Assembly (NCBI RefSeq): GCF_014633365.1
Contig: NC_068349.1
Location: 19,792,753 to 19,856,752, forward strand
Direction: 5' to 3'
From: Diospyros lotus
Taxonomy: Eukaryota; Streptophyta; Magnoliopsida; Ericales; Ebenaceae
DNA: 64,000 nucleotides
A program made the translations under genes and the position numbers. The stretch's first letter is position 1. Each line of letters begins with the position of its first letter. Of this stretch, positions 24,217-34,457 are shown one piece after another. The notes under the pieces were generated by a model that ran no database searches, was not told the DNA's origin, and saw only the letters and a program-made list of their open reading frames with translations.

Positions 24217-25721
24217 TCATCTTCCAAGCCCAGAAACAAAACACGGACAGAGACGCCATGGGTTTAATTCAAAACTTAATAACAACACCATTTCGAATGA
24301 AATCTTGGGAAACCAAGTCCCAATTGATAAGAATCAATCATATGAATCAACAACGGATTAAAGCTTGAAGAATCACAGATAAAAATCCAACGAATGAATC
24401 TGATCATGCACACTGTTACGCTAATATATATATATATATGTATAATTATACAATTGACTGTAACCAAATGAATTTGAAAATCAACAATGGATTACCAAGA
24501 AAACTGATATCAAGGGCTTAATCGGATCCTAAAAGAAAGCTTTACAAGGACAACTTGAAGAATCAATGATGAAACTATCACACAACTTGAATCCACTTAC
24601 TGTCATTCATGTATATATATATATATATACTCTTTATATGGCTCGAAAACTGATATGGAATTCAATGTAAATCCTACAAAAATTGAGTTTGATTGCTACA
24701 CATGCTCCTGAAGAAAAGTTTACAAGGAGAAGAACTTGCCTTTGATTTGATCAATCAACCGATGAAAACCAAAACGAATGAAACTTGAATGAACTCTATG
24801 CTTCTTCAATTTCTTTTCTTTTGTTCTTCACGGCGTGACTCCCTGCTAGACTCTAAAGGCTTATATATATGTATATATAAGTAGAAAATACAACCCTAAA
24901 TCCCATAACTCATACTCCTTTTGAAATTAGGAGACTATAATTTAATCCCTCTTCTCATAAGGATTCTTCCAACATAATAACTCTTAATTAAATAATTTAA
25001 TTCTAATTAACAAACCTCTAAAAGACTGTCATGTCCTTATATTCAATTCTCACAAATTAATAAGAATCTAATGCTATTTAAATACAATTTTCTCAAATAA
25101 AATCTCAATTGCCACATTAAATAATTAACTCGCAAAATCTTAAACTGAAAATTAATTAAATAAATTAATCAATGCTAAATAAATACTAAACCCTCTGATG
25201 GGTCATTACAAACAATGCTATGATTAATGGCATTCATACATCCTCATTTGATTTCCCATTAGAGCTCTTGGCTCTTCCACACATTTTATATTGATTAAGG
25301 GTAATTATTCATATAATGATAGTCATGTATCAAGCATGAGTTACCATGGACATGCCAACCAAGATCACCTCTTATTATCTTCCCAAAGGATTATCATCAT
25401 GCTTCCTCATGCAACTCAGTTATATTCTTATCTCATGAACCCAAAAAATATACATATAGGTGTCTTCCACCACATTTTATCATTTTAGAGGATTGAGGGA
25501 TACCAAAGGAAGCATTTAAAAACACTTTACATTAGCTATTTTACTTGAGTTGAATTAAGAAGAGACTTAACCCATTCAAATCATAACCAAAATATATGAT
25601 ATTTCATATCAAATCGAATCCCTCTAAGTCTAGTTTATGACACTTCAAACGGATCACAAATCCGATTCTACATCAAAAGTTATGGCTTAAACAGCGAGAC
25701 ATGCATAAAGTAGTCAAGTTG

Positions 25722-25814
25722 CGGCCTAGTCGACTCGGCGGAATTCTGAGTCGAATTGAGCCGAGTCGACTTGGGCCGAGTCGACTTAACCTCCTGGACG
25801 AGTCGACTTGGCCG
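25722..25814. repeat. GAGTCGACTTGG motif array in solo LTR S
   Basis: Five copies within 93 bp: TAGTCGACTCGG, GAGTCGAATTGAG, GAGTCGACTTGGG, GAGTCGACTTAAC and GAGTCGACTTGG. The perfect palindrome would be CCGAGTCGACTCGG. Spacing is 15-27 bp. Confidence 0.88.
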
Positions 25815-27957
25815 AGAACGATCAAAAATGGCCAAAAACCCACCGAAAACTCACCAAATGGACACCAAACCCCGAAAACTCCCATTCTAGCTTCCTAACA
25901 CACAATGTCATTTCATGAAAGAAAAATATGGGGTGATCAAGCCCCAACAAAACCATCAATGGGACATTTTAATGATTTAAGAAAAGACCCACAACTTTAG
26001 GAAAACATGAAAAATATCTCATTTAACTCAAACTCTTTAAACACCATTTTGAGATGCAAAAATACAACCGGGTTACACATGAAGACATAGCCTTGCATTA
26101 AAAGATAGAAAGAGAGAAAAGGGATGCTTTCTTTTTTGATTAAAAAACAAGGGAAGAAAAGCACTCCAAGAGCTTCAAAATCTCCCCACCTTGAGCTTGA
26201 TTCCACCACACTTAATGGAAGAGAAAAGAGAAGCAAAAGAAGGTGAGGATGAAGATGAAGATTTGTCGAGAGAACCAAGGAAAGAGAGGAAGAAGAAGAA
26301 GAATAGAAGAAGAATGAAAGAAAAATGGGAGAGGAGTGGCCTTCACGCCAACTCCAACCACTCCCAACTTTTTCTTTCCAATTTTGCCCCTACCTCACAC
26401 ACACACACATATAAAAATCCAAGCCCCTTTTAGACTTTTTCCATTTTTCTTTCATTTCCATTTATTTCATTCCACTTGCGTAAATACATGGCCCAAGCCC
26501 AAATCATTGGCCCAATTCAAAGGGCCTCAACAAATTCTTAAGCCTAATGGGCTTCACAACATTACAACAATTTAAAATATACAAAATCTCTCTTGGGCTC
26601 AACCCAAGTTTCCAAATCCCAACCCATTACTCAAAACACATCACATATGATCAAAGCCCATTTATGCCATTCTATTTTAATTTATTTTACCAATGGGCTC
26701 AAGCCCAACCCATCAACTAAATACACAGCACACTACTACATGGCTTAGGCCCAAATGAGCAACCTAAACCCACTAATTTAACACATAATTTAACTACATA
26801 TACTTTACCACATAAAAATATTTCTTACATTAATTTAATGGGGCAAAATTTTCAATGCACGTAAATAAATATTAATAACTCCTAGACCCACTAACGGGTC
26901 ATTACATGAGCATTTCTTATACTTGTAAATGAAATCTAGTGGAAACCCCTTTATTTGGCTTTGGTTAAGCATGCAGGTTCGATCCAATGCTTCCCTTGGT
27001 AAGGGTTTCCATAACGCCCATAGGTGATGACTTCTTATATTTCACGTTGTTGTGTATTTGAAAAAATGGGGTGTTACAGCATAGATGCATGCGATTGTGT
27101 GTTCCTGATGTGTGTGTGGCATGATTTCACTCATTTATACATGCATGAGTGGGGTGTTTACTATCCCCTAAGGTTGGACCCTGATACTCTCATTGTTTTT
27201 TATTCTATATTACTTGTTGGGAGCTTACTTGTGCTTGCATCATTCCAGGTAGGGGCAAGACTATGGTTGATGGAGAGCCTAGCAATGTGGGGTCTAGTGT
27301 CTAGATGTGTACAAAGCTGACCCAAACAAAAGATCCTCGGGGTTTTCTTTTGATATAGTGCTTGGGTTTATGGATGTACAACTTTTGAGGGCCTTGTTCT
27401 ATCTTCTTGTGTACTGCTTCGGCTATATTGGTCATTGTATGTGACAATACATGTTATCCAGTTTTGTATATATAGTCTTGTTGTGTTTATTAAATATTGT
27501 GATGTGTTCTCTTATAACTCCAGTATGTATTATTTCTTCCAAACGCTCCTCCCTTAGGTGCCTCAGCTGGGGTTTCTAAGGGTAGGTCATCATATATTGT
27601 AAGTATAAAAGATTTTTTAAATCACTGTCATCATGCATACTTCTTGAATGAATATGTTTTCCATGAGATTTGAAGGTTAAAATTTAGAAGAGCAAACAAA
27701 ATCTTATTGCTGTCAACCTAATAGTTTCCTTATTTCTCTTTTCAAATCCAGCCACCTTTTTATATATTCTATGTCTAAAATAGGTCTAGGATAATCTTTA
27801 TAAAAAATTTACTATTACATATAAATTTATATTGAACTGTTGCATCTCGTTTTATGTTATGAAAGATGTCTTTTCAAATCAGCCTTGATGCATATTTTTC
27901 TAATATTGCAAAAATCTTCAATACACCCAATTCACCCCTCTCGTGTGTTCTTTCAAG

Positions 27958-27969
27958 TGATATCAGAGC
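27958..27969 (+). other. Primer binding site of element P, tRNA-iMet type
   Basis: TGATATCAGAGC, one mismatch from the initiator-tRNA site, two bases after the LTR end at 27955. It fixes element P as plus-strand Ty1/copia. Confidence 0.85.
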
Positions 27970-28050
27970 AGGTGCTTTGTACTTTGTCTTAATCACCAAG
28001 AGTGATCCTTAACCATCTTTAAATTTCATTATTTTTTGAAGGCAAACCAT

Positions 28051-28095
28051 ATGGGTACTGCTTCTTATCTTGATGGCATTATCTACTATCAATGA
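28051..28095 (+). pseudogene. gag: Remnant of gag start, element P
   Basis: ATG at 28051 opens a 14-codon frame resembling the conserved gag opening (YLDG then YYQ), ended by TGA at 28093-28095. It follows the primer site by 80 bases, the correct place for gag. Nothing further of gag or pol is recognisable downstream, so the internal region of element P has been almost completely lost. Confidence 0.6.
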
Positions 28096-28638
28096 GATTT
28101 AATATTTCCTATCTATATGATCATATAAGTTTTATTGATATGAATTGGGTGATTTTTATGTATTTTGATTTATGAAAAAAATAATCTTGAAAAATATATT
28201 TTTAGTAAATTTGGTTTATTAATTATTTCTAGAACATTTTTGTATAAATCTTTTTAAATTGAAAAAGGTCATGCTCATACATACTTATATCATCCAAATT
28301 AGTCAAAATATATTTTGTATAGGTTGAGCATGATTGATCAAAATGTTTTGTAGCTTATGAAAATATTTTTCAAAAATTGGAGAACTTCGGGCTTATATAG
28401 CCTTATATTCTTCAAATCAGCAAAATCTTATTTTGAGTTAATTAAGCTTAATGTAAAATATTTGAGAAAATATTTTTGAAGTTTGGCTAAGTATAAAAGC
28501 TTTTTATTCAACCAAGTATATTTATTTTTGAAGCTTTTGAAAACAAAGTATTCAAATAATTTTTTAAAGCTTCTTTACTTGTTTTCAATCCAAAAATAGC
28601 TTTTTAGTCAATCTAGCATTGCTTAGTTTATTTTTCAT

Positions 28639-29130
28639 ATTAATTGAGTATTATGAAAACCTACTCGAGTATGTTCTTATAAAGCTATGTTTCTTAAAAC
28701 TTCAATCGAGTATGGCACTTTACATAATCGAGTGTGGATCTTTCTCCACACAAGTAAGTTTTTCAAAAAATCGAGTATCTTTTTTATATCAAAATTCCAA
28801 GTATCTCTTTAGTCAAGTATATCTTTCTCTCAGTTGACTAAAAGTAGTTTTATCAATCGAGTATCTATATATGTTAGTCAAGTAAAGGTTTGATTAAATT
28901 TAGCTAAATTTTTTAGCTTAAGTTTAATCAAGTATCAGTTATCTATACTCGAGCATATGCTTGTGCTAGTCGAGTAAGCATAACCTAGTAGTTGAGCGCT
29001 TAATGCAAAGTGTTTGTAGCTTTTGAGTCAGTCGAGTAATGATTTGGTCATACTCGAGTGAGGCTTCTTTTAACCGATTACATATCCCGTATATTAATTG
29101 AGTATCTCTAGGAGTTAGTTGAGTAATAGA
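28639..29130. repeat. ACTCGAGTA motif array, copy 2
   Basis: About eighteen matches or near matches: CTACTCGAGTA (28660), AATCGAGTA (28704, 28726, 28769, 28855), TACTCGAGCA (28946), TAGTCGAGTAA (28966), CAGTCGAGTAA (29029), TACTCGAGTGA (29051) and one-base variants. Same motif and position as in the 5' LTR of P, although the spacers have diverged. Confidence 0.88.
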
Positions 29131-29276
29131 TTTCTGATTTGAAATTTTATAGTCATTACTTAGAAAGCAAAAAGATGACAGTTTGATCGTTAAAGTTTTA
29201 TTTCTTTATCCTATGAAGTCTAACATTGTTCTCTTATATAAGAATGATAAAAATGAATATGCATGGCGTGCTAAAT

Positions 29277-30555
29277 TGTTATAATAGTATAGCAATGGCA
29301 CCAAAACTCAAAAGAGGGGTGAATTGAGTTATTAAAAACTTAATTTAACTTAAAAAATCTTTTTTGCTAAAAATAAAAATTTAGAGAATAAACAAGTGAT
29401 AAAATTAACAAGATAAATGAAACAAAAATAAATGCAAAGAAGTAAACACAAGAATTTATCGTGGTTCAGTTAAGCCTACTCTACTCCCTTAGCTCCTCAT
29501 TAAGGATTTTTCAAACAATCCACTAAAAATCTCCTATCACAACTGACAGGCCCTCTAGCATAACCAATTAAGAATTACAAATCTCCTACTATGATAAGTA
29601 GGCCCTCTAGCGACAAACTAGGAAATAAAATCTCCTACAATCAAATAAGCCCTCTAGCAATAAATTAAGACAAACTCCTACAATCAATGCAAACCCTCTA
29701 ACAATAAGATAGGAAATACAAAAGATTATACAAAAAATAAATTCTAAAAGATAAATTTCTTAGATACAGAATCTCTCAAAATAATTACAAGGCTTGATAA
29801 CAATTTAATATAATATTAATGTAAAGCCTTTGTGAGAGAGAAATAAATAGAACAATTAAGTACAAATATTCAAGACAATGAAATATAAGTATATAAATTT
29901 GTGACATTTGATGGAGAAATTTTGAAATAGATTTGAATCGTCTTTCTCCTCTTGACTTGTAGCTCTTTGATGGATTGACAATGAAGCTTCGAGAGCCTTG
30001 GAATGCTTGAAAATTAGCTTAAGAGTATTTGAGAGCTTGTGGTGCTTTGGATGTGTAATATATGCAATTGAATGATCTACAAAATGAGTTTGAACTATTT
30101 ATAGGCATTCTGGAAAATATTGTAATGTTATTGTTCACAACGATCAAATTTATTATTTACCATATAGTTCACTGTTACTGTAGCGTTGATTTTTTTAATA
30201 AATTTTTTTTATGTATTTTAAAATTACTTGAAAAATAATTTTAGTGAAAATAATATTTTTGAAAATACATACGCTATTTAAGAATATTTTATAAATTAAT
30301 CTAAAATAATTCAGCATTAAAATTTGTATATTTATTCAAAATATTATTTTTAATTTTTAAAAATTAATTGCTAATTAAATAGAGGAAGTTGGCTCAACAT
30401 TTTGGCATTAGATTTGCTTGATAAAATTAATTTCCATTTTGGTACTTAATAAAAAATATAAAAGTAATTTGGAGCACTAACTATTAATAAAATAATTTAA
30501 TTATCAAAATACAATTATTTTTCATCATCAAAATTATATCAAAGGCAAAACATCA
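29277..30555 (-). mobile_element. Solo LTR U (1279 bp, SIRE-like copia)
   Basis: Minus strand LTR: start TGATGTTTTGCC (complement of the bases ending at 30555) and end TATTATAACA (29277). Flanks TAAAT (29272-29276) and TAAAC (30556-30560) form a duplication with one transition. The start matches the LTR start at 63679 (TGATGTTTTAC ... TTTTGATGATGAAAAATA), confirming the boundary. TATA box GCCTATAAATAG on the minus strand near 30100. No coding. Confidence 0.8.
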
Positions 30556-32113
30556 TAAACGATTTATTCATATAATATGCATATGATTTTAACATATTTG
30601 ACCATTATTAATCAAATCAAAGAAGTTGTGAGTGTGTGTAGGTTTCAATGCCAATCTTTCAAGTCTCAAGCTTCTATATAAAGTCGAGCACTACAAAGAG
30701 GTCACAGTTGTTGAGATAGCCGATCAACGAGAATGCCTAAGCTGCTATGAAGGCGTTGCAAGCTAAATCTTATCCTTATCATCGCGAGCAAAATCTAGTT
30801 TAGCAAAAGCTCACTGCTTGGGTGATAGTGCTTCATATTTATTCTACATAACTCTAAGCAATTATTTGGTAATGTTCTTACGTATACATTCTTATACCAG
30901 ATACTAGATTAAGAGAGTAGAGTGTTTTATTCATTCAAAGTCTTATAACTCTCTTTTGTTCAAGAGAATACTTGGTATCATTATATTATTTATATTTTTT
31001 TCCTCTTGAGAAATCCTTTCACAAAATTTGTGAAATCTGTAAAAGGTTATGCCTGCTCCTTGAAAGGCAATGTTTTGGTTGTGGTTGAGCTAAGTGTGAA
31101 AAAGCCTCACGTAAAGGTTATTGTTTAACTTATAAAAGTTGGGGTTCCTACTTCTCCCATGAAAAATTGAGATTATTACTTAGCTTGTAAAAGCTGAGAT
31201 TCCTACTTAGCCCGTAAAAATGGAGGTTATAGTTGAACCTATAAAAACTAATCTTTAGTGGATGTTCTCAAATCCTTAAAGAGGAGCTAAGATAGTGGAC
31301 TAGGCATGTTGACCGAACCACTAAAATATGTAGTGTTTATGTTGTCTATTTTTATTATTTATGTTTTAACAGCATCATTTTCCATGAGTCATTTAAATGT
31401 TTTTCATTCATAAAAACAGTTCATAGCATTATTCTTTTAATGGTCATTCGAATGTGTTTCTTGGTTGGAATCATCTTATAAAATCATATTCTTTCATATC
31501 TTCATAACTATTTCTCTTATCCCTTCCTCTAAATATTGCACTTCATTGTTTCATAAACATTTTATGTTTAGAACAAGTTTTTCATTTGGCATTACATAAA
31601 ACATTCTTTTTATCCTATACAATGTATTCTCCCTTCTGTCTCAATTATCATTAAGCATTATTGTTTCAATTTACGTGTCCTTCACAAAAGTTTTTCATAT
31701 ATCAGTTTGTCGTTGCTTGCCTAAAAAGTTTTTCAAACAATAGTATTCATTACATGCATAAAAGCTTTTCAAATCTATTTATATGTACTCTTCTTCCTCA
31801 AATCCATACTTTGCTTTCATGTATTTCAAAATGTCTATTATTATCACAAAAGAGTTTTCTTGAATCTCTTCCTTACATATATTCATCCTTATATTAATAT
31901 TTTCATATACATCAAATGATTAAAGTTACTTTAATTAGTCTTATTGAAAAATATTTTACATTCATGCATATTCTATCCACTATTGCAAATGTTTATAGTT
32001 TAAGAAAAATATTATCATCAAATACTTTACTACGTCATATTTCAAAATACTTTCATTATTTTCAAAAAAGTATCCAAAACACCCAATTCACTCCCCTTTT
32101 GGGTGATCTTTCA

Positions 32114-33600
32114 ATCATATTTCTCTTTGTTAAATACTTATCTATGAAAATGTGTTTTCAATCATTTGATCCAAATAAAATTTTGAATAGAGCTTTATCT
32201 GCTCTAACCTTTCTGTGAAAAGAAGTTGTAGCATAAAAGTAGTTCTCCTGAGAAACATCATATTTGTAAGTGTGTTTAAATGAAAATGAAGAGAAGAAGT
32301 TAATCTCTACTTCTACATGTAAGTTGTGTTCATGAGAACAATGTTTAGATGATGCTATTAAAATCCATGAAAATTTCACTGCTATGTGCTCTCGAGAGAT
32401 ACAAAATTTGAAAAATACATTTTCTCATTAAAATGTTCAAAATCAGTTGCATTGCTTATCAAATATCTATTTAAAATGATTTCATATTAAAATATTTTCT
32501 CTTAGCATGTGAAAATCAAAAATTTATTAGAAACTAACGTCTTGAGCTTAATAGATAACATTCTTATCCTTGAAATGAAGAATATTAGGTCACACTATAT
32601 GTTGGTTTAAAATCTTTATATGAACCTAAGATGATATGAACTGTAAAGGATGATTATCATTTGATGATTATCATACTAACCTTTAAGGATACAATGAAAA
32701 TGGGTACCAAAATTGTTCTATGTGAGCTTTATAAATGCAAATCTACGAAGGAAAAAATTCAAGAAGAAGACTGCAAAGTATCTATCTAAAGAAATGTTCT
32801 TCAAGGCTGACAATCGAGAAGAGTCCTACAAAGAAAATTGTTATATCAGATACTTGGACTTCTTTGAAGATAAAGATTTGCTAAAGTGGATCTAAGGTAG
32901 ATTATAATTGAGGTATGCTCTCTATATAATTCTTTAGTAGTTTATATGATTATGACTATGAGTTCAATCAATTATGCCATTGACAAAAGTTTCATGATTG
33001 ATTTCTCAAACTCTAAGAGCATGTGATTTAAAGTCAAAAGAGAAATCAAAATTCATTCCTACATCTTCTCAATATTATAAACTACTTGCATCTATTGAGG
33101 GAAGAATCTATTTATTTTAGTCCATCATGGATTTTTGTCTATTTACACTCATTTAGTTGGAATTATACTTTTGATTATTTCTTTATGTCAATGTTTTAGT
33201 AATATGTATCTATCTTGCTCTGAATGTTTTGTGTTTATTTAAATTTTTTACTTATTCTTTATCTGTCTTCATCCACTTTCAGTTATACATTTAAATTATT
33301 TGCTTCCAACCATTTATTGAAAATTGCTCCTTTATATTTGCTTTATTCTTGCAAGCATCTTATGTTCAAATATCCTTTTGTTCTTAATTTCTATTCATTT
33401 ACTTTATTCATAAGCTATCTGTTTATCTTTACTTAGCTTAAATTTAGATCTAAGATTGTTAGATGAGTAATATTGATCATTACTCAATTAGGTTTTCAAG
33501 ATAAGTATTTGTCGAATGATAGCTATAAGCACTTATAAAATCCTCAATTGATTTGAAAATTCAATTGGGTATATGTTAGGATTTGTAAATAAGCCTAGGA
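32114..33600. other. Unresolved A/T-rich retroelement-derived sequence
   Basis: No domain recognised. It holds a dispersed repeat copy (32696-32871) with a 60-codon plus-strand frame at 32713-32895 whose product I do not recognise. It continues, across the copia insertion, into 40682-41148. It may be internal sequence of an old copia element. Confidence 0.4.
32696..32871 (+). repeat. Dispersed direct repeat, copy 1 (176 bp)
   Basis: About 88% similar by eye to 49338-49514, starting at GAAAATGGGTACCAAAATTG and ending near TTTGAAGATA. Both copies keep a plus-strand reading frame rich in lysine and glutamate (residues such as KADNREES and RYLDFFED); copy 2 has one TAA. Confidence 0.9.
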
Positions 33601-33605
33601 TAGTT

Positions 33606-34100
33606 TGTTAAATTAAAATCATAATATTGCATGATGAACATAACATACAATTAATCATTAATGTCCATAATCGTAAAACTCATGTAAATCACATAAACTG
33701 TAATTAAATGCGTACTTGAATCCATAATAGGATATACCGTAATGAGAAATACCAACTGATGACGAAATCCCAGAATCTGATTTCTCCCCCTTGACCTCAA
33801 CCGTAATGATAGAACAATATAACTGTAATACTTTTGATTGTGTTGGGTAGGGAGAGGACTAAACCCCTATTTATAATAGTAGAAGTAGTCTCCCATTAAG
33901 ACTCTTAGGAGTTCTCATTAACATCTTCTAAACCAAATAGAATTAGGATTGACCATTATCTTATTAAATCCTTATATTTTTCTTATCAGATTAATACAAT
34001 TATATTTGATAATGAACTTGATTATCTCATTAGATAAATACTATAATATCTATTGAGATATTTACTTAATTATCATGTGAGCCACAAGATAATTCTTACA
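33606..34100 (-). mobile_element. 3' LTR of copia III
   Basis: 495 bp, preceded by TSD TAGTT. It follows the polypurine tract on the minus strand. Carries CCTATTTATAATAG (TATA on the minus strand) near 33867. Confidence 0.95.
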
Positions 34101-34111
34101 TTCTCCCACTT
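34101..34111 (-). other. Polypurine tract of copia III
   Basis: AAGTGGGAGAA on the minus strand, immediately upstream of the 3' LTR start TGTAAGAATT. Standard plus-strand priming site of Ty1/copia. Confidence 0.85.
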
Positions 34112-34457
34112 GGCTCATATGATATTACCTTTATGATTTAATAAGAAATAACATAATGTGCACAAATAATCATCCTTTAATTCTCTTTATTTTGATTACC
34201 ATAACGTCATTATTAAGTTAAAATATTAATGCGGGTCATGGCGGTTGTGAGTCAATTCTTTTTAACCCAGTCCTTTCCATGTACCACAACATTAACTTCC
34301 AACTTAACATGACCTTTAATGAAGATGATCGTGACGGTCCAACTTTAATTATTCCTATCAACTTTATTCTAAACAGTTATGTATACAAATAGAAAACAGG
34401 AATATCAGAAACATATGAAATCAAAGTGTCAAATGCATAAAGTTTAATAGAGTCAAA
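34112..34457 (-). other. 3' noncoding part of copia III
   Basis: Between the polyprotein stop and the polypurine tract, about 345 bp without a coding frame. Nothing else recognised. Confidence 0.6.

Larger units (their letters stand above)
22449..25210 (-). mobile_element. Solo LTR T (nest level 4, innermost, 2762 bp)
   Basis: Left end TGTAACACCCCC, right end GGGTCATTACA, flanked by a perfect AACAA duplication (22444-22448 and 25211-25215). Minus orientation: the complement of CCTGGAATGG near 22762 is the LTR box, and AT-rich TATA-like runs lie near 24861-24882. It contains a triplicated segment (23590-24180) and TATCCGGATA-type motifs. No coding domain. As the innermost insert, it should be the youngest of the stack. 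Confidence 0.9.
21038..26906 (-). mobile_element. Solo LTR S (nest level 3, gypsy type)
   Basis: Minus orientation: LTR start is the complement of GGGTCATTACA ending at 26906. The other end is TATCAGGG at 21038 (TG expected, so one change). It is flanked by a perfect TGAGC duplication (21033-21037 and 26907-26911). Without nested T it is about 3.1 kb. TATA-type sequence on the minus strand near 26409-26416. The CATTCCAGG box on the minus strand is near 21381. It contains the GAGTCGACTTGG array and a three-copy tandem repeat at 21984-22118. No coding domain. Confidence 0.78.
19361..27078 (+). mobile_element. Solo LTR R (nest level 2, gypsy type)
   Basis: Begins TGTAATACCCGAG and ends GGGGTGTTACA. 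It is flanked by GCATG (19356-19360) and GCATA (27079-27083), a 5-bp duplication with one transition. Without nested S it is about 1.84 kb. TATA box TGTTTATAAAAGTAG near 19853. The CCCAGGTAAA box near 20787 shows plus orientation. No coding. A four-copy GCCTGTGTAAGGGGGC repeat is at 20361-20490. Confidence 0.82.
17920..27596 (+). mobile_element. Solo LTR Q (nest level 1, gypsy type)
   Basis: Begins TGTAATGCCC at 17920 and ends ...GGTCATCATATA at 27596. The terminal CA appears changed to TA. It is flanked by TTGTA (17915-17919 and 27597-27601). Without the nested R it is about 1.95 kb. It has a TATA box AGTATAAAAGG near 18269 and the gypsy-LTR box CATTCCAGGTAG near 27241, in plus orientation. 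No internal coding domain exists, so it is a solo LTR left by LTR-LTR recombination. A TCGACAGAT motif cluster is at 18844-18900. Confidence 0.8.
14403..27955 (+). mobile_element. 5' LTR of copia element P (interrupted by nested insertions)
   Basis: LTR in three visible pieces: 14403-14775, 16372-17919 and 27602-27955. Removing the hAT element and solo LTR Q leaves about 2.3 kb. The end (CACCCAATTCACCCCTC ... TTTCA) is followed by a primer site at 27958. The start near 14403 (TGTTGAGTTTTGAT) is a guess from similarity to other LTR starts here. U3 holds the ACTCGAGTA array. A TATA box (CTTCTATAAAAGG) is at 17194-17206. The R/U5 part carries CCGAACCACTATAA near 17786, shared with other SIRE-like LTRs. 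The second copy of this LTR is at about 28550-32113. Confidence 0.7.
28096..32113 (+). mobile_element. Internal remnant and 3' LTR of element P
   Basis: From the motif array at 28639 onward the sequence is a diverged copy of the 5' LTR. Shared blocks include GAAGTCT...TGTTCTCTTATA (17021 and 29214), AATCAAATTAAAGAAGTTG and its partner near 30620, a TATA box, the GTGATAGT region, and the end CACCCAATTCACTCC ... TTTCA at 32113. The start is unclear; the 5' LTR length predicts about 28550. Solo LTR U is inserted at 29277-30555. The bases after 32113 (ATCAT) do not match those before 14403, so the outer boundary or element history is uncertain. Confidence 0.65.

Noticed and set aside
14483..29130. 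CRISPR-like or satellite array because of the recurring ACTCGAGTA words
   Set aside because: The repeat is only about 9 bp, spacing is irregular, degeneracy is high, and the context is plant LTR sequence; neither CRISPR nor a tandem satellite.
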